Shown: piece after piece, positions 16,317 through 24,639 of the stretch
How positions within the stretch are numbered: the first letter of the stretch is position 1
Layout of the letters: each line of letters starts with the position of its first letter
Assembly: GCA_018814445.1 (NCBI GenBank)
Contig: JAHIZV010000226.1
Coordinates: 1 to 34,695 of the forward strand
Source: Verrucomicrobiota bacterium
Lineage (GTDB): Bacteria > Verrucomicrobiota > Kiritimatiellia > JAHIZV01
Direction of reading: 5' to 3'
DNA length: 34,695 nucleotides
Made by a program: the position numbers and the translations under genes
The notes under the pieces: model-generated
Told to the model about the DNA's origin: nothing
Seen by the model: only the letters and a program-made list of their open reading frames with translations
Databases searched by the model: none

Positions 16317-17110
16317 TTCGTCTCGTTCCTTTTTGCGTCTTCCCAGAAAACATCCAGCTCCGCCAGCGAGAAGTCCGTGACCTGCTTTCCTTCGGCATGA
16401 GCTTTGTCTTCAACGGTTTTGAATCTAGTTACAAATTTCTCGATGGTCCTGTCGAGGATCTCCTCGGCGTTGTGCCCCAGAAAGCGGCTCAGATTCACAG
16501 CGGCAAAGAGCAGGTCGCCCATTTCCTCGCGAATCCGGTCTTCCCGTCCCGATGTAATGGCCTCTTTGACCTCCGCGATCTCCTCCTCGATCTTGTCGAT
16601 CACCTGCCGCGTTTCGTCCCAGTCAAAGCCCACCTTCGCCGCGCGCTTCTGAATCTGGTGAGCGCGCTGGAGAGCGGGCATTGCGCGGGGAACTCCGTCC
16701 GTCGCGGATTTCCGTTCCTTCTTCTCATCCTTCTTAATGGCGTCCCAGTTGCGGACCACCTCATCGGAATCAGCGACCTGCACGTCTCCGAACACATGCG
16801 GATGCCGCCGCACCAGCTTGTCAGAGATATTCCCAGCCACGTCATCGAACGTGAAGCTCCCGTCTTCCGAGCATATCTGTGACTGGAAGACGATTTGGAG
16901 AAGGAGGTCGCCGAGTTCTTCCTCCAGGGTCGAGCGGTCACCGCTGTCGATCGCGTCGATTACTTCGTAGGTCTCTTCGACGAGATACTGCTTCAGCGAT
17001 TCCAGGGTCTGCTCGCGATCCCAGGGACAGCCGCCCTCACCCCGCAGTCTCGACATGATAGCAAGAAGACGATCGATCTGTTTTCCGGATTCCGCCATTT
17101 CCGCACCCAT
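16313..17110 (-). CDS. mazG: Nucleoside triphosphate pyrophosphohydrolase MazG
   Basis: MazG hydrolyses (d)NTPs to NMPs and pyrophosphate, removing aberrant nucleotides in the cytoplasm. The 265-residue protein has two MazG domains. The first has the full metal-binding pattern EETYEVIDAI...EEELGDLLLQ (about 45-75), preceded by the signature LRGEGGCPWDREQT. The second has EEEIAEVKEAI...REEMGDLLFA (about 178-210). The ATG at 17110 is preferred because GGGGG lies seven bases upstream; two GTG codons directly before it are alternatives. It is the first gene of the mazG-pyrK-pyrD operon and overlaps pyrK by four bases. A perfect hairpin lies just upstream. Confidence 0.93.
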   Translation of the reverse strand: MGAEMAESGKQIDRLLAIMSRLRGEGGCPWDREQTLESLKQYLVEETYEVIDAIDSGDRSTLEEELGDLLLQIVFQSQICSEDGSFTFDDVAGNISDKLVRRHPHVFGDVQVADSDEVVRNWDAIKKDEKKERKSATDGVPRAMPALQRAHQIQKRAAKVGFDWDETRQVIDKIEEEIAEVKEAITSGREDRIREEMGDLLFAAVNLSRFLGHNAEEILDRTIEKFVTRFKTVEDKAHAEGKQVTDFSLAELDVFWEDAKRNETK

Positions 17111-17129
17111 CACCACGCCCCCTTAAACA

Positions 17130-17155
17130 TAGAGACGTAGCAGGCTACGTCTCTA
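17130..17155. repeat. Perfect 11-bp hairpin before mazG
   Basis: TAGAGACGTAG (17130-17140) and CTACGTCTCTA (17145-17155) form a perfect 11-bp stem with a four-base loop. It lies 25 bases after the stop of the HAD-like gene and 19 bases before the mazG start. On the minus strand only a short T-stretch (ATGTTTAAG) follows, so it is a poor intrinsic terminator. It could still separate the two transcription units, or be a dispersed intergenic palindrome. Confidence 0.65.
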
Positions 17156-17180
17156 CGACCACAAAACTGTCTGTCCAGGT

Positions 17181-17906
17181 TCAGGCCTCGACAGGTATCG
17201 GGAACATACCGTTCAGGACATTCTCGACATCCAGATCTTCCAGAGAATCCACCACAGCTTCCGCGCCGCCGAAATCCTGGAACGCCGTGAACTCATCCGG
17301 AATCGCAATGGCCCGCATGCCTGCTGACAACGCGGCTTTGCAGGACACCTTGCTGCTTGTGAGCGCTACGCACTGCCGGGGAGACGTCGAAATACCTTTG
17401 GTCATTTTCATCCAGGAGTCAGCCCGGGGAAACGAATGATTTGTGGGCTCGAATGCGTACAGGACGATGTCGGCATTTCCGAGTCCGAGTTTCTCGATCA
17501 ACGCCTGCGCCTTATTTTCCGGCAGAGCCGTCAGTGCCGCAAGTTGACAGTCGCCGAACTTCGCCGTCACATCCACCAGGCTCTGAAAGCCCGCGCGCAG
17601 ACCGACGTCGCCGGAAGAGAGATACATGGCAATACCACTGTTCACCTCATCGATCACCTTATCGACTGAGAGCTTTTTGGCGCCGACGGCTTCCAGAAGT
17701 TCTCCGACGTAAGCCGCCGGGGAAGGCTGGAGACAGTAGCGCGAGAAATGGGTGGGAGTAAAATCGATCTTATGGTCTGCGAGGATACTGCGCAGCACTT
17801 CATACGTAGCCCTCCGCACGCTTACGGCCACGTCGTCCAATTCAAACAACACGGCAAACCTTACGGCTTTAACGGCTTCTTCTTTCTTCTTCGCTTCCTT
17901 CATCAT
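17181..17906 (-). CDS. HAD-superfamily fold protein lacking the catalytic residues
   Basis: The 241-residue protein follows the phosphoglycolate phosphatase / beta-phosphoglucomutase outline: a first strand RFAVLFELDDVAV (about 16-28), a helical cap, motif II LAALTALPENKAQALIEKLGL, and a final strand CVALTSSKVSCKAALSAGMRAIAIP. The active-site residues are gone. The nucleophile Asp of the usual FDxDG is Glu (E22 in FELDD), the motif III Lys before PxPD is replaced (SFPRADSW), and the acidic pair of motif IV is TSS. It is therefore probably not a phosphatase and may be a regulatory or binding protein. The start ATG 17906 has GAGGA five bases upstream; a second ATG follows at once. Earlier codons as far as 18014 lack such a site. 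Confidence 0.7.
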   Translation of the reverse strand: MMKEAKKKEEAVKAVRFAVLFELDDVAVSVRRATYEVLRSILADHKIDFTPTHFSRYCLQPSPAAYVGELLEAVGAKKLSVDKVIDEVNSGIAMYLSSGDVGLRAGFQSLVDVTAKFGDCQLAALTALPENKAQALIEKLGLGNADIVLYAFEPTNHSFPRADSWMKMTKGISTSPRQCVALTSSKVSCKAALSAGMRAIAIPDEFTAFQDFGGAEAVVDSLEDLDVENVLNGMFPIPVEA

Positions 17907-18108
17907 CAATATCCTCGCGTGATAAGAGCTTTCGTCATCAAAGAGCGGCATAGTGTATGGGAGAGTCCCACCGCGGTCAAGTGTGGGGAGGGAGGCCTGA
18001 AGTTCAAGGCCCAAAGCCCTGGGCTCAACGGCACGGCCCGCAGGATGAAGACAAAAGGGGCTGGGCGGCCGAAGTCAAAAGTGCTGTATACGTTGGTTCG
18101 GGGGTTCC

Positions 18109-21100
18109 TTACCCGTCAGACGGCGGATGCGTCGACTTCGCCCCGATAATGGCGCCCACCCTCTCGCTGAGCGCTTTCAATTCGTAGGGCTTCTGCATGA
18201 ATCCGGCGATGTCTTCGGAAGCGAACCGCTGTGCGATTTCGTATTCGGTGTATCCGCTGGAGACAATCACGCGGATGTCGGGACATATCTCGCGCATAGC
18301 CATGAAGGCTTGATCACCATCCATATGGGGCATAGTCAGATCGAGAATGACACAATCGATCGAATCTCCCCGTTCTTTCACTGTTTCGACGGCGTCTCTT
18401 CCGTCACCGGCCGTTAACACATCGTATCCCGCTTTCTCCAGCATCCGCTTGGCTACAACCCGCACGGTCTCTTCATCGTCAACGAGGAGCACCGTACCCC
18501 TGCCCTTCTCTACGGCTCCGGTCGGATCTTTTCTGCTGAGCGAGCGGGCAGGTTCGTTGTGAGCAGGGAACAGCACACGGATCGTCGTGCCTTTGCCCAG
18601 TGCGCTCCTGACGTCGATCGCCCCGTTGTGTCCCCTGACGATCCCGTGAACGGCCGCCAGACCGAGACCTCGGCCCGTGAATTTCGTTGTGAAGAACGGA
18701 TCGAAGATTTTTGCCTGCGTTTCCGCGTCCATCCCCACCCCGGTATCGCTCACCTCGACATACACATACGTGCCTTCGGACAGGTTTTCACCCATGGTCA
18801 GATTTTTAAGGTACTTGCGCCGGCAGTCGGCCGCTCCCGTGCAGACGGAGATAATTCCGCTTGCGGAGCCGATCGCCTCGGAGGCGTTCGTGATGAGATT
18901 CATGACGACCTGTCGAATCTGCGTGGCATCGGCCTTTACCGCGGGCAGGTTCGGGGCCAGGCCGTAGCGTAGAATGGCCATCTTGGACACTGAAACTTCA
19001 AGGAGCCGGGTCATCTCTTCCACAATTTCGTTGAGATCTACCGGCTCGACAAGGAACTGCCCCTTTCCCGAATAGGCGAGCATCTGACGGCAGAGATCGG
19101 CCGCCCGCTTGGCGGAAGTGACGATCTCAAACAGGCTGCGTTTCGCGGGCGAAACGTCCGGAAGTTCCTCCATCGCAAGGTCCACGTTTCCCAGAATGCC
19201 CATCAACAGGTTGTTGAAGTCATGAGCGATCCCGCCGGCCAGCACACCGAGGCTCTCCAGCTTCTGCGTCTGCTGAACCTGGGCCTCCAGTCTGCGCTTT
19301 TCCTCCGCGGCCTGTTTCAGCACCGTGACATCCCGCGCAATGAAGATGCTCCCTTTCAGTTCACCCGCATCATTCATCAAGGGCGTCGCGGTCACAACGA
19401 AGTCGCCGCCAAGGTGGTGAAGGTCCATTTCCGCGACATGTTCATGCTGGTCGTTCATCAGTTTTTGATGCGGACAGTCTTCGGGCGGCGACTCTGTTCT
19501 GTAGACAAGCTCATGGTAGTACTTGCCTACGCAGGAGCGCGCGCTCTGCCCCAGGTGAGCAGCCATACTGCTGTTCACTCCGATGAAACGGTTGTCCTTG
19601 TTAATCAGGCAGACAAGATCGGGAACGGAGTCAAAGGTCCTCTCCCACTCGTTCTTGGCCTGCTCTATCGCGTTGCTGATGCGCTTCTGCTCCGTGATAT
19701 CACGCCACACGGATATGATCGCCTGGCGCCCGCCAACGGTAACGATCCGCCGTGCAATGAGTACGTCTATCAGCTCGCCGTTCTTCTTCCTTTGTTTCGT
19801 CTCAAAGGCGTCAGATCCCATTCTGACGACGCTTCTGTTTCTTGCGGAGATCACTTCCGGGGATGCGCTTTCATCAATGTCCTGAATTCTGAGCCGGCCG
19901 AATTCCTCCTTGGTATAGCCGAGGTGTTCGCAGGCTCTCTGATTAAACTCCAGAATCTCCGCGCTCTCAGGGTCCATGAGAATGAGCCCGTCGGCGGCCT
20001 GCTCAAAGATCGCGCGGTATCGTTCCTCTGATTCGCGCATGCGGGCTTCAGCCTGTTTCAATTCGCTGACGTCAAGAACCACTCCCAGTGCGGAATTAAC
20101 TTCACCTCCTTCTCCCTCCAGTGGATACGTATTCAGGATGGCGGAAAACTCATCACCTGACTTGCGCCTCATCACAATCTCGCCGGCAAAACCCCTCTTC
20201 TCCTCTCTAAGACTCTTCACGATGGTCTTCACGCGTTCCGCGTTGGCAGGAATATGCAGAATGGATACCGGTTTTCCAACCATCTCGTCAGCGCTGTAAC
20301 CGAATATCTTCTCCGCTCCCGGGCTGAAATCCTGAATGTAGGCGCCGCCGTCTTTCAGCCCGCTTATGATGAAGGCGACATGCTCCGCGGCGGAGAACAT
20401 GGCTCGCATGCGCGACTCGCTCCGCGCGAGTTCTTTCGTCCGGCGAGTTACCTGCTGTCGCAGTTTAAGGTTCCATATCCAGACAGACAGCAGCAGCACA
20501 ACGACAGCAAGCACCAACGTCAGCAGATAAGGAAGATACCTTCTGATGAAGGAATCGCCGCCCGTCAGTCTGACGCCAAGCCAGTTCTCCGATATCTTAT
20601 CGAGAACACCGCTCTGCCTGGCCTTCGCAATGCCCTTGCTCAGGATACCCGCGAGAACAGGGTCCGCCTTGCGTGTCGCCATGCAGTTCAGCCCGACATA
20701 CAGTGGTTTGCCTACACGCTTCACGCGATCACGTTCACTGTGACTGTAAAGGTGATACAGCACGACCTGCTCGTCCCCGATCATGGCATCCGCTTTCCCA
20801 TCGAGAACCAGGTGAACTGCGCCGGCGAAGTCGAGGGCTTCAACGAAGGTCGCATCAATGCCTTTGAGCGTCATGAACTCTATCGCGTAGTCACCGGACT
20901 GGACGGCTATCCTTTTGCCATTCAGATCCTTCAGCCCGCTGATATCGGTGCGTTCCTGCACCGTGAAAATAGAAGCGGGCACTTCGAACATGACTCCGGA
21001 GAAGCTGAACATCTGCGCCCGCTGATCGCTGTAGAAGAAGCTGGTGATCACATCCGCTTTGCGTGACAGGACTGCTTCCTGTGCTTCCAGAAAACTCGCG

Positions 21101-21360
21101 TCCAGACAGCGGACTTTGAAACCCATCTCCGCTCCCATCCAGCGAAGCAGATCAACGGTCATCCCGTTCATCTCGCCGCGGCGTCCGCGGAACTCGAAAG
21201 GGGGATAGCGGGTCTGGCTGATGAAGACAATAGTATGCTTCCGCCGAAGGTAGGCTTCCTCCTCATCCGTAAGCTCCACCCCCTTGACGGCAGGCGCAAG
21301 AACTGCGCCCAAGGTCAGCAGTGCGAGAACCGCCGCCCCGATTCTGTTGATCGACCACAT
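18109..21360 (-). CDS. Hybrid sensor histidine kinase with periplasmic SBP-type sensor and three PAS domains
   Basis: The 1083-residue protein combines a signal peptide (about 1-27), a type 3 extracellular solute-binding domain (about 40-265, FISQTRYPPFEFRGRRGEMNGMTVDLL), one membrane segment (about 273-297), three PAS domains (about 320-435, 450-560, 573-685), HisKA with H713 in [11 protein letters not shown], a HATPase domain (NLITNASEA, DTGVGM, GRGLGLAAV) and a receiver domain with D1007 in CVILDLTMP and K in MQKPYE. It likely senses a small extracellular ligand, such as an amino acid, and signals by phosphotransfer. No separate response regulator lies beside it, so the output partner is elsewhere or the fused receiver serves. 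It is divergent from ssnA (135-base spacer) and could respond to a substrate of that cluster, but this is only context. Confidence 0.92.
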   Translation of the reverse strand: MWSINRIGAAVLALLTLGAVLAPAVKGVELTDEEEAYLRRKHTIVFISQTRYPPFEFRGRRGEMNGMTVDLLRWMGAEMGFKVRCLDASFLEAQEAVLSRKADVITSFFYSDQRAQMFSFSGVMFEVPASIFTVQERTDISGLKDLNGKRIAVQSGDYAIEFMTLKGIDATFVEALDFAGAVHLVLDGKADAMIGDEQVVLYHLYSHSERDRVKRVGKPLYVGLNCMATRKADPVLAGILSKGIAKARQSGVLDKISENWLGVRLTGGDSFIRRYLPYLLTLVLAVVVLLLSVWIWNLKLRQQVTRRTKELARSESRMRAMFSAAEHVAFIISGLKDGGAYIQDFSPGAEKIFGYSADEMVGKPVSILHIPANAERVKTIVKSLREEKRGFAGEIVMRRKSGDEFSAILNTYPLEGEGGEVNSALGVVLDVSELKQAEARMRESEERYRAIFEQAADGLILMDPESAEILEFNQRACEHLGYTKEEFGRLRIQDIDESASPEVISARNRSVVRMGSDAFETKQRKKNGELIDVLIARRIVTVGGRQAIISVWRDITEQKRISNAIEQAKNEWERTFDSVPDLVCLINKDNRFIGVNSSMAAHLGQSARSCVGKYYHELVYRTESPPEDCPHQKLMNDQHEHVAEMDLHHLGGDFVVTATPLMNDAGELKGSIFIARDVTVLKQAAEEKRRLEAQVQQTQKLESLGVLAGGIAHDFNNLLMGILGNVDLAMEELPDVSPAKRSLFEIVTSAKRAADLCRQMLAYSGKGQFLVEPVDLNEIVEEMTRLLEVSVSKMAILRYGLAPNLPAVKADATQIRQVVMNLITNASEAIGSASGIISVCTGAADCRRKYLKNLTMGENLSEGTYVYVEVSDTGVGMDAETQAKIFDPFFTTKFTGRGLGLAAVHGIVRGHNGAIDVRSALGKGTTIRVLFPAHNEPARSLSRKDPTGAVEKGRGTVLLVDDEETVRVVAKRMLEKAGYDVLTAGDGRDAVETVKERGDSIDCVILDLTMPHMDGDQAFMAMREICPDIRVIVSSGYTEYEIAQRFASEDIAGFMQKPYELKALSERVGAIIGAKSTHPPSDG

Positions 21361-21393
21361 CTGAGCAGCATACTACCCGCTTTGAAGGGTGTT

Positions 21394-21442
21394 GTTCAAA
21401 GTCCAAAGTTTGAAGTTCAATGCTCGTTGTTTGATGTCCGGC
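21394..21442. repeat. Degenerate 7-bp tandem repeat between the kinase and ssnA
   Basis: Seven consecutive heptamers can be read: GTTCAAA, GTCCAAA, GTTTGAA, GTTCAAT, GCTCGTT, GTTTGAT, GTCCGGC. They share the period and part of the sequence with the pyrK repeat (GTTCGAT) and lie in the divergent spacer of the kinase and ssnA. A TATGAT box at 21446-21451, directly after the repeat, might be a -10 element for ssnA, but no good -35 was found. Confidence 0.7.
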
Positions 21443-21495
21443 GTTTATGATAAGCTTTAGCCTCTGTAAGAAAATGGACAAAGGGAGACCGCCAC

Positions 21496-22824
21496 ATGGG
21501 CTCGCTACTGATCAAGAACGGTATTCTCGTCACACTCAATGACTCGTCGGATGTCCTTCATAATGGAAACATCTATATTGAAGGTAAGAGAATCGCCGAA
21601 GTCGGAGCCTTCCCGGATGATAAATACAAAGCCGATGAGGTGATTGATGCGGGCGGTCACCTGGTCCTGCCGGGGCTGATCAACGCACACCACCACCTCT
21701 ACTCGACGTTCGCCAGGGGCTTCACGCCGCCCGGAGACCCGCCTCGCAACTTCATTGAGATCCTTGAGAAGCTGTGGTGGAAAGTGGACAGGGCCCTTGA
21801 GGAAGAGGACGTATATTATTCCGCTCTCCTGGCGCTCATGTATGCCGCAAGAGCCGGCTGCACAACGGTGATCGACCACCACGCATCCCCTTCCTGCACG
21901 GACGGCAGTCTTGATCTCGTTGAGAAGGCTTTCCGCGATGTGGGTCTCAGCGGATGCCTTTGCTATGAAGTGTCTGACCGCAACCGCGAGGGTGACGGCA
22001 TCGAGGAGAACGAACGTTTCATCAAGAAATGCAAAGCGTCCGACGACGATCAGATCACTGCGCTCTTCGGCCTGCATGCTTCGATGACGCTTGGCACGAA
22101 GACATTGACACGCTGTGCGGACATCGGACACGCACTGGAAACAGGATTCCACGTGCACGTTGCGGAAGACCGGGCGGACGGCGATATCACATTCAGCCGG
22201 TATAAGAAACGGCTCATGGACCGATTTCTGGACTACGGCATCCCCGGGGCAGGCAGCATCTTCGCGCACGGGATATGCCTGGACGGCCGCGGGATGGATA
22301 TTCTGAAAACGACCGATTCGATGCTGGTGAGCAATCCTGAATCGAACATGAACAATGGTCTCGGCGTCACGCCGCTTCTCGAAATGCTTTCACGAGGAAT
22401 TCTCGTGGGCCTCGGCACGGACGGAATGAGCTCACACATGATCTCGCAGGCAAGGGCAATGTACCTCATCCAGCGAGGATACCGGCGGGACCCGACCGTC
22501 GCCTTTGCCGAAGCGGGCGAGGCCCTGTTGAAGACAAACAGGTCCATCGTCGGACGGCTCTTCAAAGACCCGCGCGGCATGCTTGCGCCGGGGTGTCTCG
22601 CGGACATTATTATCCCGGAATACGTCCCCTTCACCCCTTTGAGCGCGGAAACATTCCTCGGACATCTCCTTTTCGGCCTGAGCTTCGCCCGGATCAACAC
22701 AACCATCGCACGCGGCAGAATCGTCGTTCAAGACGGCCGAATCCCGCATCTGGACGAGGAGAAGATCCGCGCGAAGGCACTGGAAAAAGCGCAGGGCATC
22801 TGGAAACGGATTGCGGCTATGTAA
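21496..22824 (+). CDS. ssnA: SsnA-family aminohydrolase of the purine-degradation locus
   Basis: The protein is an amidohydrolase-superfamily metal enzyme of 442 residues, the same length as E. coli SsnA. It has the metal motif NAHHHLYS (63-70), the SsnA-typical LWWKVDRALEEEDVYYSALL and TTVIDHHASP, HVHVAED, SNPESNMNNGLG and LGTDGMSS with the catalytic aspartate. SsnA occurs with molybdenum hydroxylases in anaerobic purine/urate catabolism and probably removes an amino group or opens a ring of a purine-derived intermediate. The ATG at 21496 has AGGGAG upstream with eight bases spacing. Downstream are a toxin-antitoxin pair and then ygfM- and xdhD-like genes, matching the E. coli order ssnA-ygfM-xdhD apart from the inserted pair. 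Confidence 0.9.
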   Translation: MGSLLIKNGILVTLNDSSDVLHNGNIYIEGKRIAEVGAFPDDKYKADEVIDAGGHLVLPGLINAHHHLYSTFARGFTPPGDPPRNFIEILEKLWWKVDRALEEEDVYYSALLALMYAARAGCTTVIDHHASPSCTDGSLDLVEKAFRDVGLSGCLCYEVSDRNREGDGIEENERFIKKCKASDDDQITALFGLHASMTLGTKTLTRCADIGHALETGFHVHVAEDRADGDITFSRYKKRLMDRFLDYGIPGAGSIFAHGICLDGRGMDILKTTDSMLVSNPESNMNNGLGVTPLLEMLSRGILVGLGTDGMSSHMISQARAMYLIQRGYRRDPTVAFAEAGEALLKTNRSIVGRLFKDPRGMLAPGCLADIIIPEYVPFTPLSAETFLGHLLFGLSFARINTTIARGRIVVQDGRIPHLDEEKIRAKALEKAQGIWKRIAAM

Positions 22825-22829
22825 GATGG

Positions 22830-22862
22830 TTGACTTGGTTATCATTTAAGACTAAGTTAGTC
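22830..22862 (+). promoter_or_regulatory. Candidate promoter and palindromic operator of the Phd-type antitoxin
   Basis: TTGACT (22830-22835), 17 bases, then TAAGTT (22853-22858) would start transcription at or near the ATG at 22865. A perfect palindrome GACTAAGTTAGTC (22850-22862) covers the -10 box. A related GACTTGGTTATC sits 18 bases upstream over the -35 region. This arrangement suits autorepression by the antitoxin. The -35 is strong and the -10 weak. Confidence 0.5.
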
Positions 22863-22864
22863 CT

Positions 22865-23170
22865 ATGAAAGTCAAAATCGGCGCCCTGAAGACCAATCTG
22901 TCCCGCTACGTGCAGGACCTGCGTGAAGGCGGAGAGCCCATCGAGGTCTGCGTTCGCGAGAAGACAGTCGCTTATCTATCGGCAGCACCCATAGCACAGG
23001 CAAGCGCCGAAGCTGAAGCGCGGGCACTGGATGCCGAACTGGCCGGGAGCGGATTACGCCTTGAGCGCCGGGGTGGAGAACTCCCGCGCGGTATAGTTCC
23101 TGGCCGCGCCGGCGACGGTCGCTCGGATATCGACTCCGTTCAACAAATCCGCTCGGAGAAGGACTGGTAG
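22865..23170 (+). CDS. Phd/YefM-type antitoxin
   Basis: The 101-residue protein begins with the Phd/YefM DNA-binding form (MKVKIGALKTNLSRYVQDLREGGEPIEVCVREKTVAYLSA, 1-40). This is followed by an A/E-rich middle and a flexible C-terminal part that would wrap the toxin. Such antitoxins neutralise the partner toxin and repress their own operon. It has no ribosome-binding site, and a promoter-like element lies only six bases upstream, suggesting leaderless translation. The stop TAG shares its G with the GTG start of the toxin. The C-terminal half, rich in R and G, is longer than usual. Confidence 0.75.
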   Translation: MKVKIGALKTNLSRYVQDLREGGEPIEVCVREKTVAYLSAAPIAQASAEAEARALDAELAGSGLRLERRGGELPRGIVPGRAGDGRSDIDSVQQIRSEKDW

Positions 23171-23580
23171 TGCGCGCCTTCTTTGACACCAGCGCGGTGG
23201 TTCCGCTTCTTCTGGAAGAACCGCTAACCGCGGACGCGCGCGGCGCGTGGGATGAATGCTCGGAAGCATGGGCGTGGAGCTGGCTGCGCGTAGAGGCCGA
23301 GGCGGCTTTGAGTCGGCGGAAGGCCGATGCCGTCGCGTGGCGGGCATGGCGCAGTCTGTCGGAAGGCATTCAGTTTGTCAGCTTGAATGCCGATCAACTT
23401 CCCACCCTTTGCGCTTTCAACCGGGGCATCGGTCTTCGGGCGGCTGATGCCGGACATCTTTTCGTCTGTGACCGCCTCATGAAACATGTGCCGGATCTGA
23501 AACTGCTTACGTTCGACCGCGAAATGCTCGAAGCGGCCACGCGCCTGGGCCTTGACTCTGCTGACGTCGTGACAGGCTGA
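23170..23580 (+). CDS. PIN-domain toxin (VapC-like ribonuclease)
   Basis: The 136-residue PIN-domain protein has the expected acidic residues: D6 in FFDTSAVV, E42/E44 in LRVEAEAAL, D93 in AADAGHLF and D116 in TFDREML. These coordinate Mg2+ for RNA cleavage in VapC toxins. It starts with GTG 23170, overlapping the antitoxin stop by one base. The pair stands between ssnA and the ygfM-like gene, on the same strand, and so splits a gene order that is contiguous in E. coli. The RNA target cannot be inferred. Confidence 0.85.
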   Translation: MRAFFDTSAVVPLLLEEPLTADARGAWDECSEAWAWSWLRVEAEAALSRRKADAVAWRAWRSLSEGIQFVSLNADQLPTLCAFNRGIGLRAADAGHLFVCDRLMKHVPDLKLLTFDREMLEAATRLGLDSADVVTG

Positions 23581-23720
23581 CTCATACCCGCGACGTCCCA
23601 CGCCTCTTGTCCGACCTCAAGAAAAGCCGGGCTGGTTTTCGATTGGCGGCGAACCCGTTCTAAGGCATACTCCCCCCTCTCGCGATTCATTCGTTGAAGC
23701 ATACTGGTTGAGGTGACGCC

Positions 23721-24626
23721 ATGGCTTACTGGACACACTATCACTCGCCGCAAACGATCGAGGAAACCCTCGATGTCCTGACCAGGTACGAAGGCCGTGC
23801 GCGCATGATCGGCGGCGGCACCGACCTCATCCTCGATATGCAGCAGGGCCATCACCCGCCGGTCGAGGCGCTCGTTGAACTCGCGCGGATCGACGGCCTT
23901 AAAGACATCACCGAGGAAGACGGATTCCTGATCATCGGCGGCGCCGTTCCGCATACTCAACTCGTACAGGACGCGCGCGTCGCCCGCTACGGAACCTGTC
24001 TCGTCGAAAGCTGCGGCGTGATCGGCGGACCACAGGTCCGCAATGTCGGCACGCTTGCCGGAAATGTTGCCCATGCCCTCCCCGCAGGCGACGGCACAAT
24101 CGGCCTGCTTGCGCTGGGCGGCGACGTGGAGATAGCCGACGCCGACGGACTCCGGTGGGTTCCGATGGCCGAAATGTTTCTCGGCCCCGGCAGAAGCGCC
24201 ATCGACTCCACGAAGGCGTTCATCAGCCGGCTTCGCTTTCCAAAAACCGGCGAGCATGAGGGCTCCGCTTTCCGAAGAGTCATGCGGCCGCAGGGCGTAG
24301 CCCTGCCGATGATTTCGATGGCGGGAAGAATCAGGTTGACGGGTGAAACCGTTGAATCGGTACGGATATCAATCGGTCCGGCGGGCCCCACCCCTTTTCT
24401 CGCGGAGAAGACGATGGCTTTCCTCGCGGGCAAGAAAAGTTCTGACGCCGTGTTCGCTGAAGCAGCGTCCGTCGCCAGTAAAGAAGCCAGCCTCCGTACA
24501 AGCAAACACCGTGCCTCCTCGGAATACCGGCACGAAATGATCCGCGTTCAGTTGCCGAAGGTGCTGGCAAAAGCTGCTGAACGGGCGCGCACAGGCAAAG
24601 CGGCGCCGGAAGGTGTGGGATTGTAA
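23721..24626 (+). CDS. ygfM: Molybdenum hydroxylase FAD subunit (YgfM-like)
   Basis: The 301-residue protein matches the FAD-binding medium subunit of xanthine dehydrogenase-type enzymes. The first FAD motif is MIGGGTDLILDMQ (about 29-42), the second is VIGGPQVRNVGTLAGNVAHALPAGD (about 100-125), and a CO-dehydrogenase-flavoprotein C-terminal domain begins at about 185. It passes electrons from the Fe-S clusters of the XdhD-like partner to its acceptor. ATG 23721 has GAGG seven bases upstream. It is somewhat longer than E. coli YgfM. The next gene, 101 bases on, is the large subunit; a strong inverted repeat lies in the gap. Confidence 0.88.
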   Translation: MAYWTHYHSPQTIEETLDVLTRYEGRARMIGGGTDLILDMQQGHHPPVEALVELARIDGLKDITEEDGFLIIGGAVPHTQLVQDARVARYGTCLVESCGVIGGPQVRNVGTLAGNVAHALPAGDGTIGLLALGGDVEIADADGLRWVPMAEMFLGPGRSAIDSTKAFISRLRFPKTGEHEGSAFRRVMRPQGVALPMISMAGRIRLTGETVESVRISIGPAGPTPFLAEKTMAFLAGKKSSDAVFAEAASVASKEASLRTSKHRASSEYRHEMIRVQLPKVLAKAAERARTGKAAPEGVGL

Positions 24627-24639
24627 CGAAGTCCTGATC

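Noticed and set aside
19222-21066. Two long plus-strand frames (269 and 270 codons) opposite the hybrid kinase
   Set aside because: The minus strand carries continuous PAS, HisKA and solute-binding domains here. The plus-strand frames show no family features.
23617-23645. AAAAGCCGGGCTGGTTTT as an intrinsic terminator after the PIN toxin
   Set aside because: The arms contain mismatches and the predicted stem is weak.
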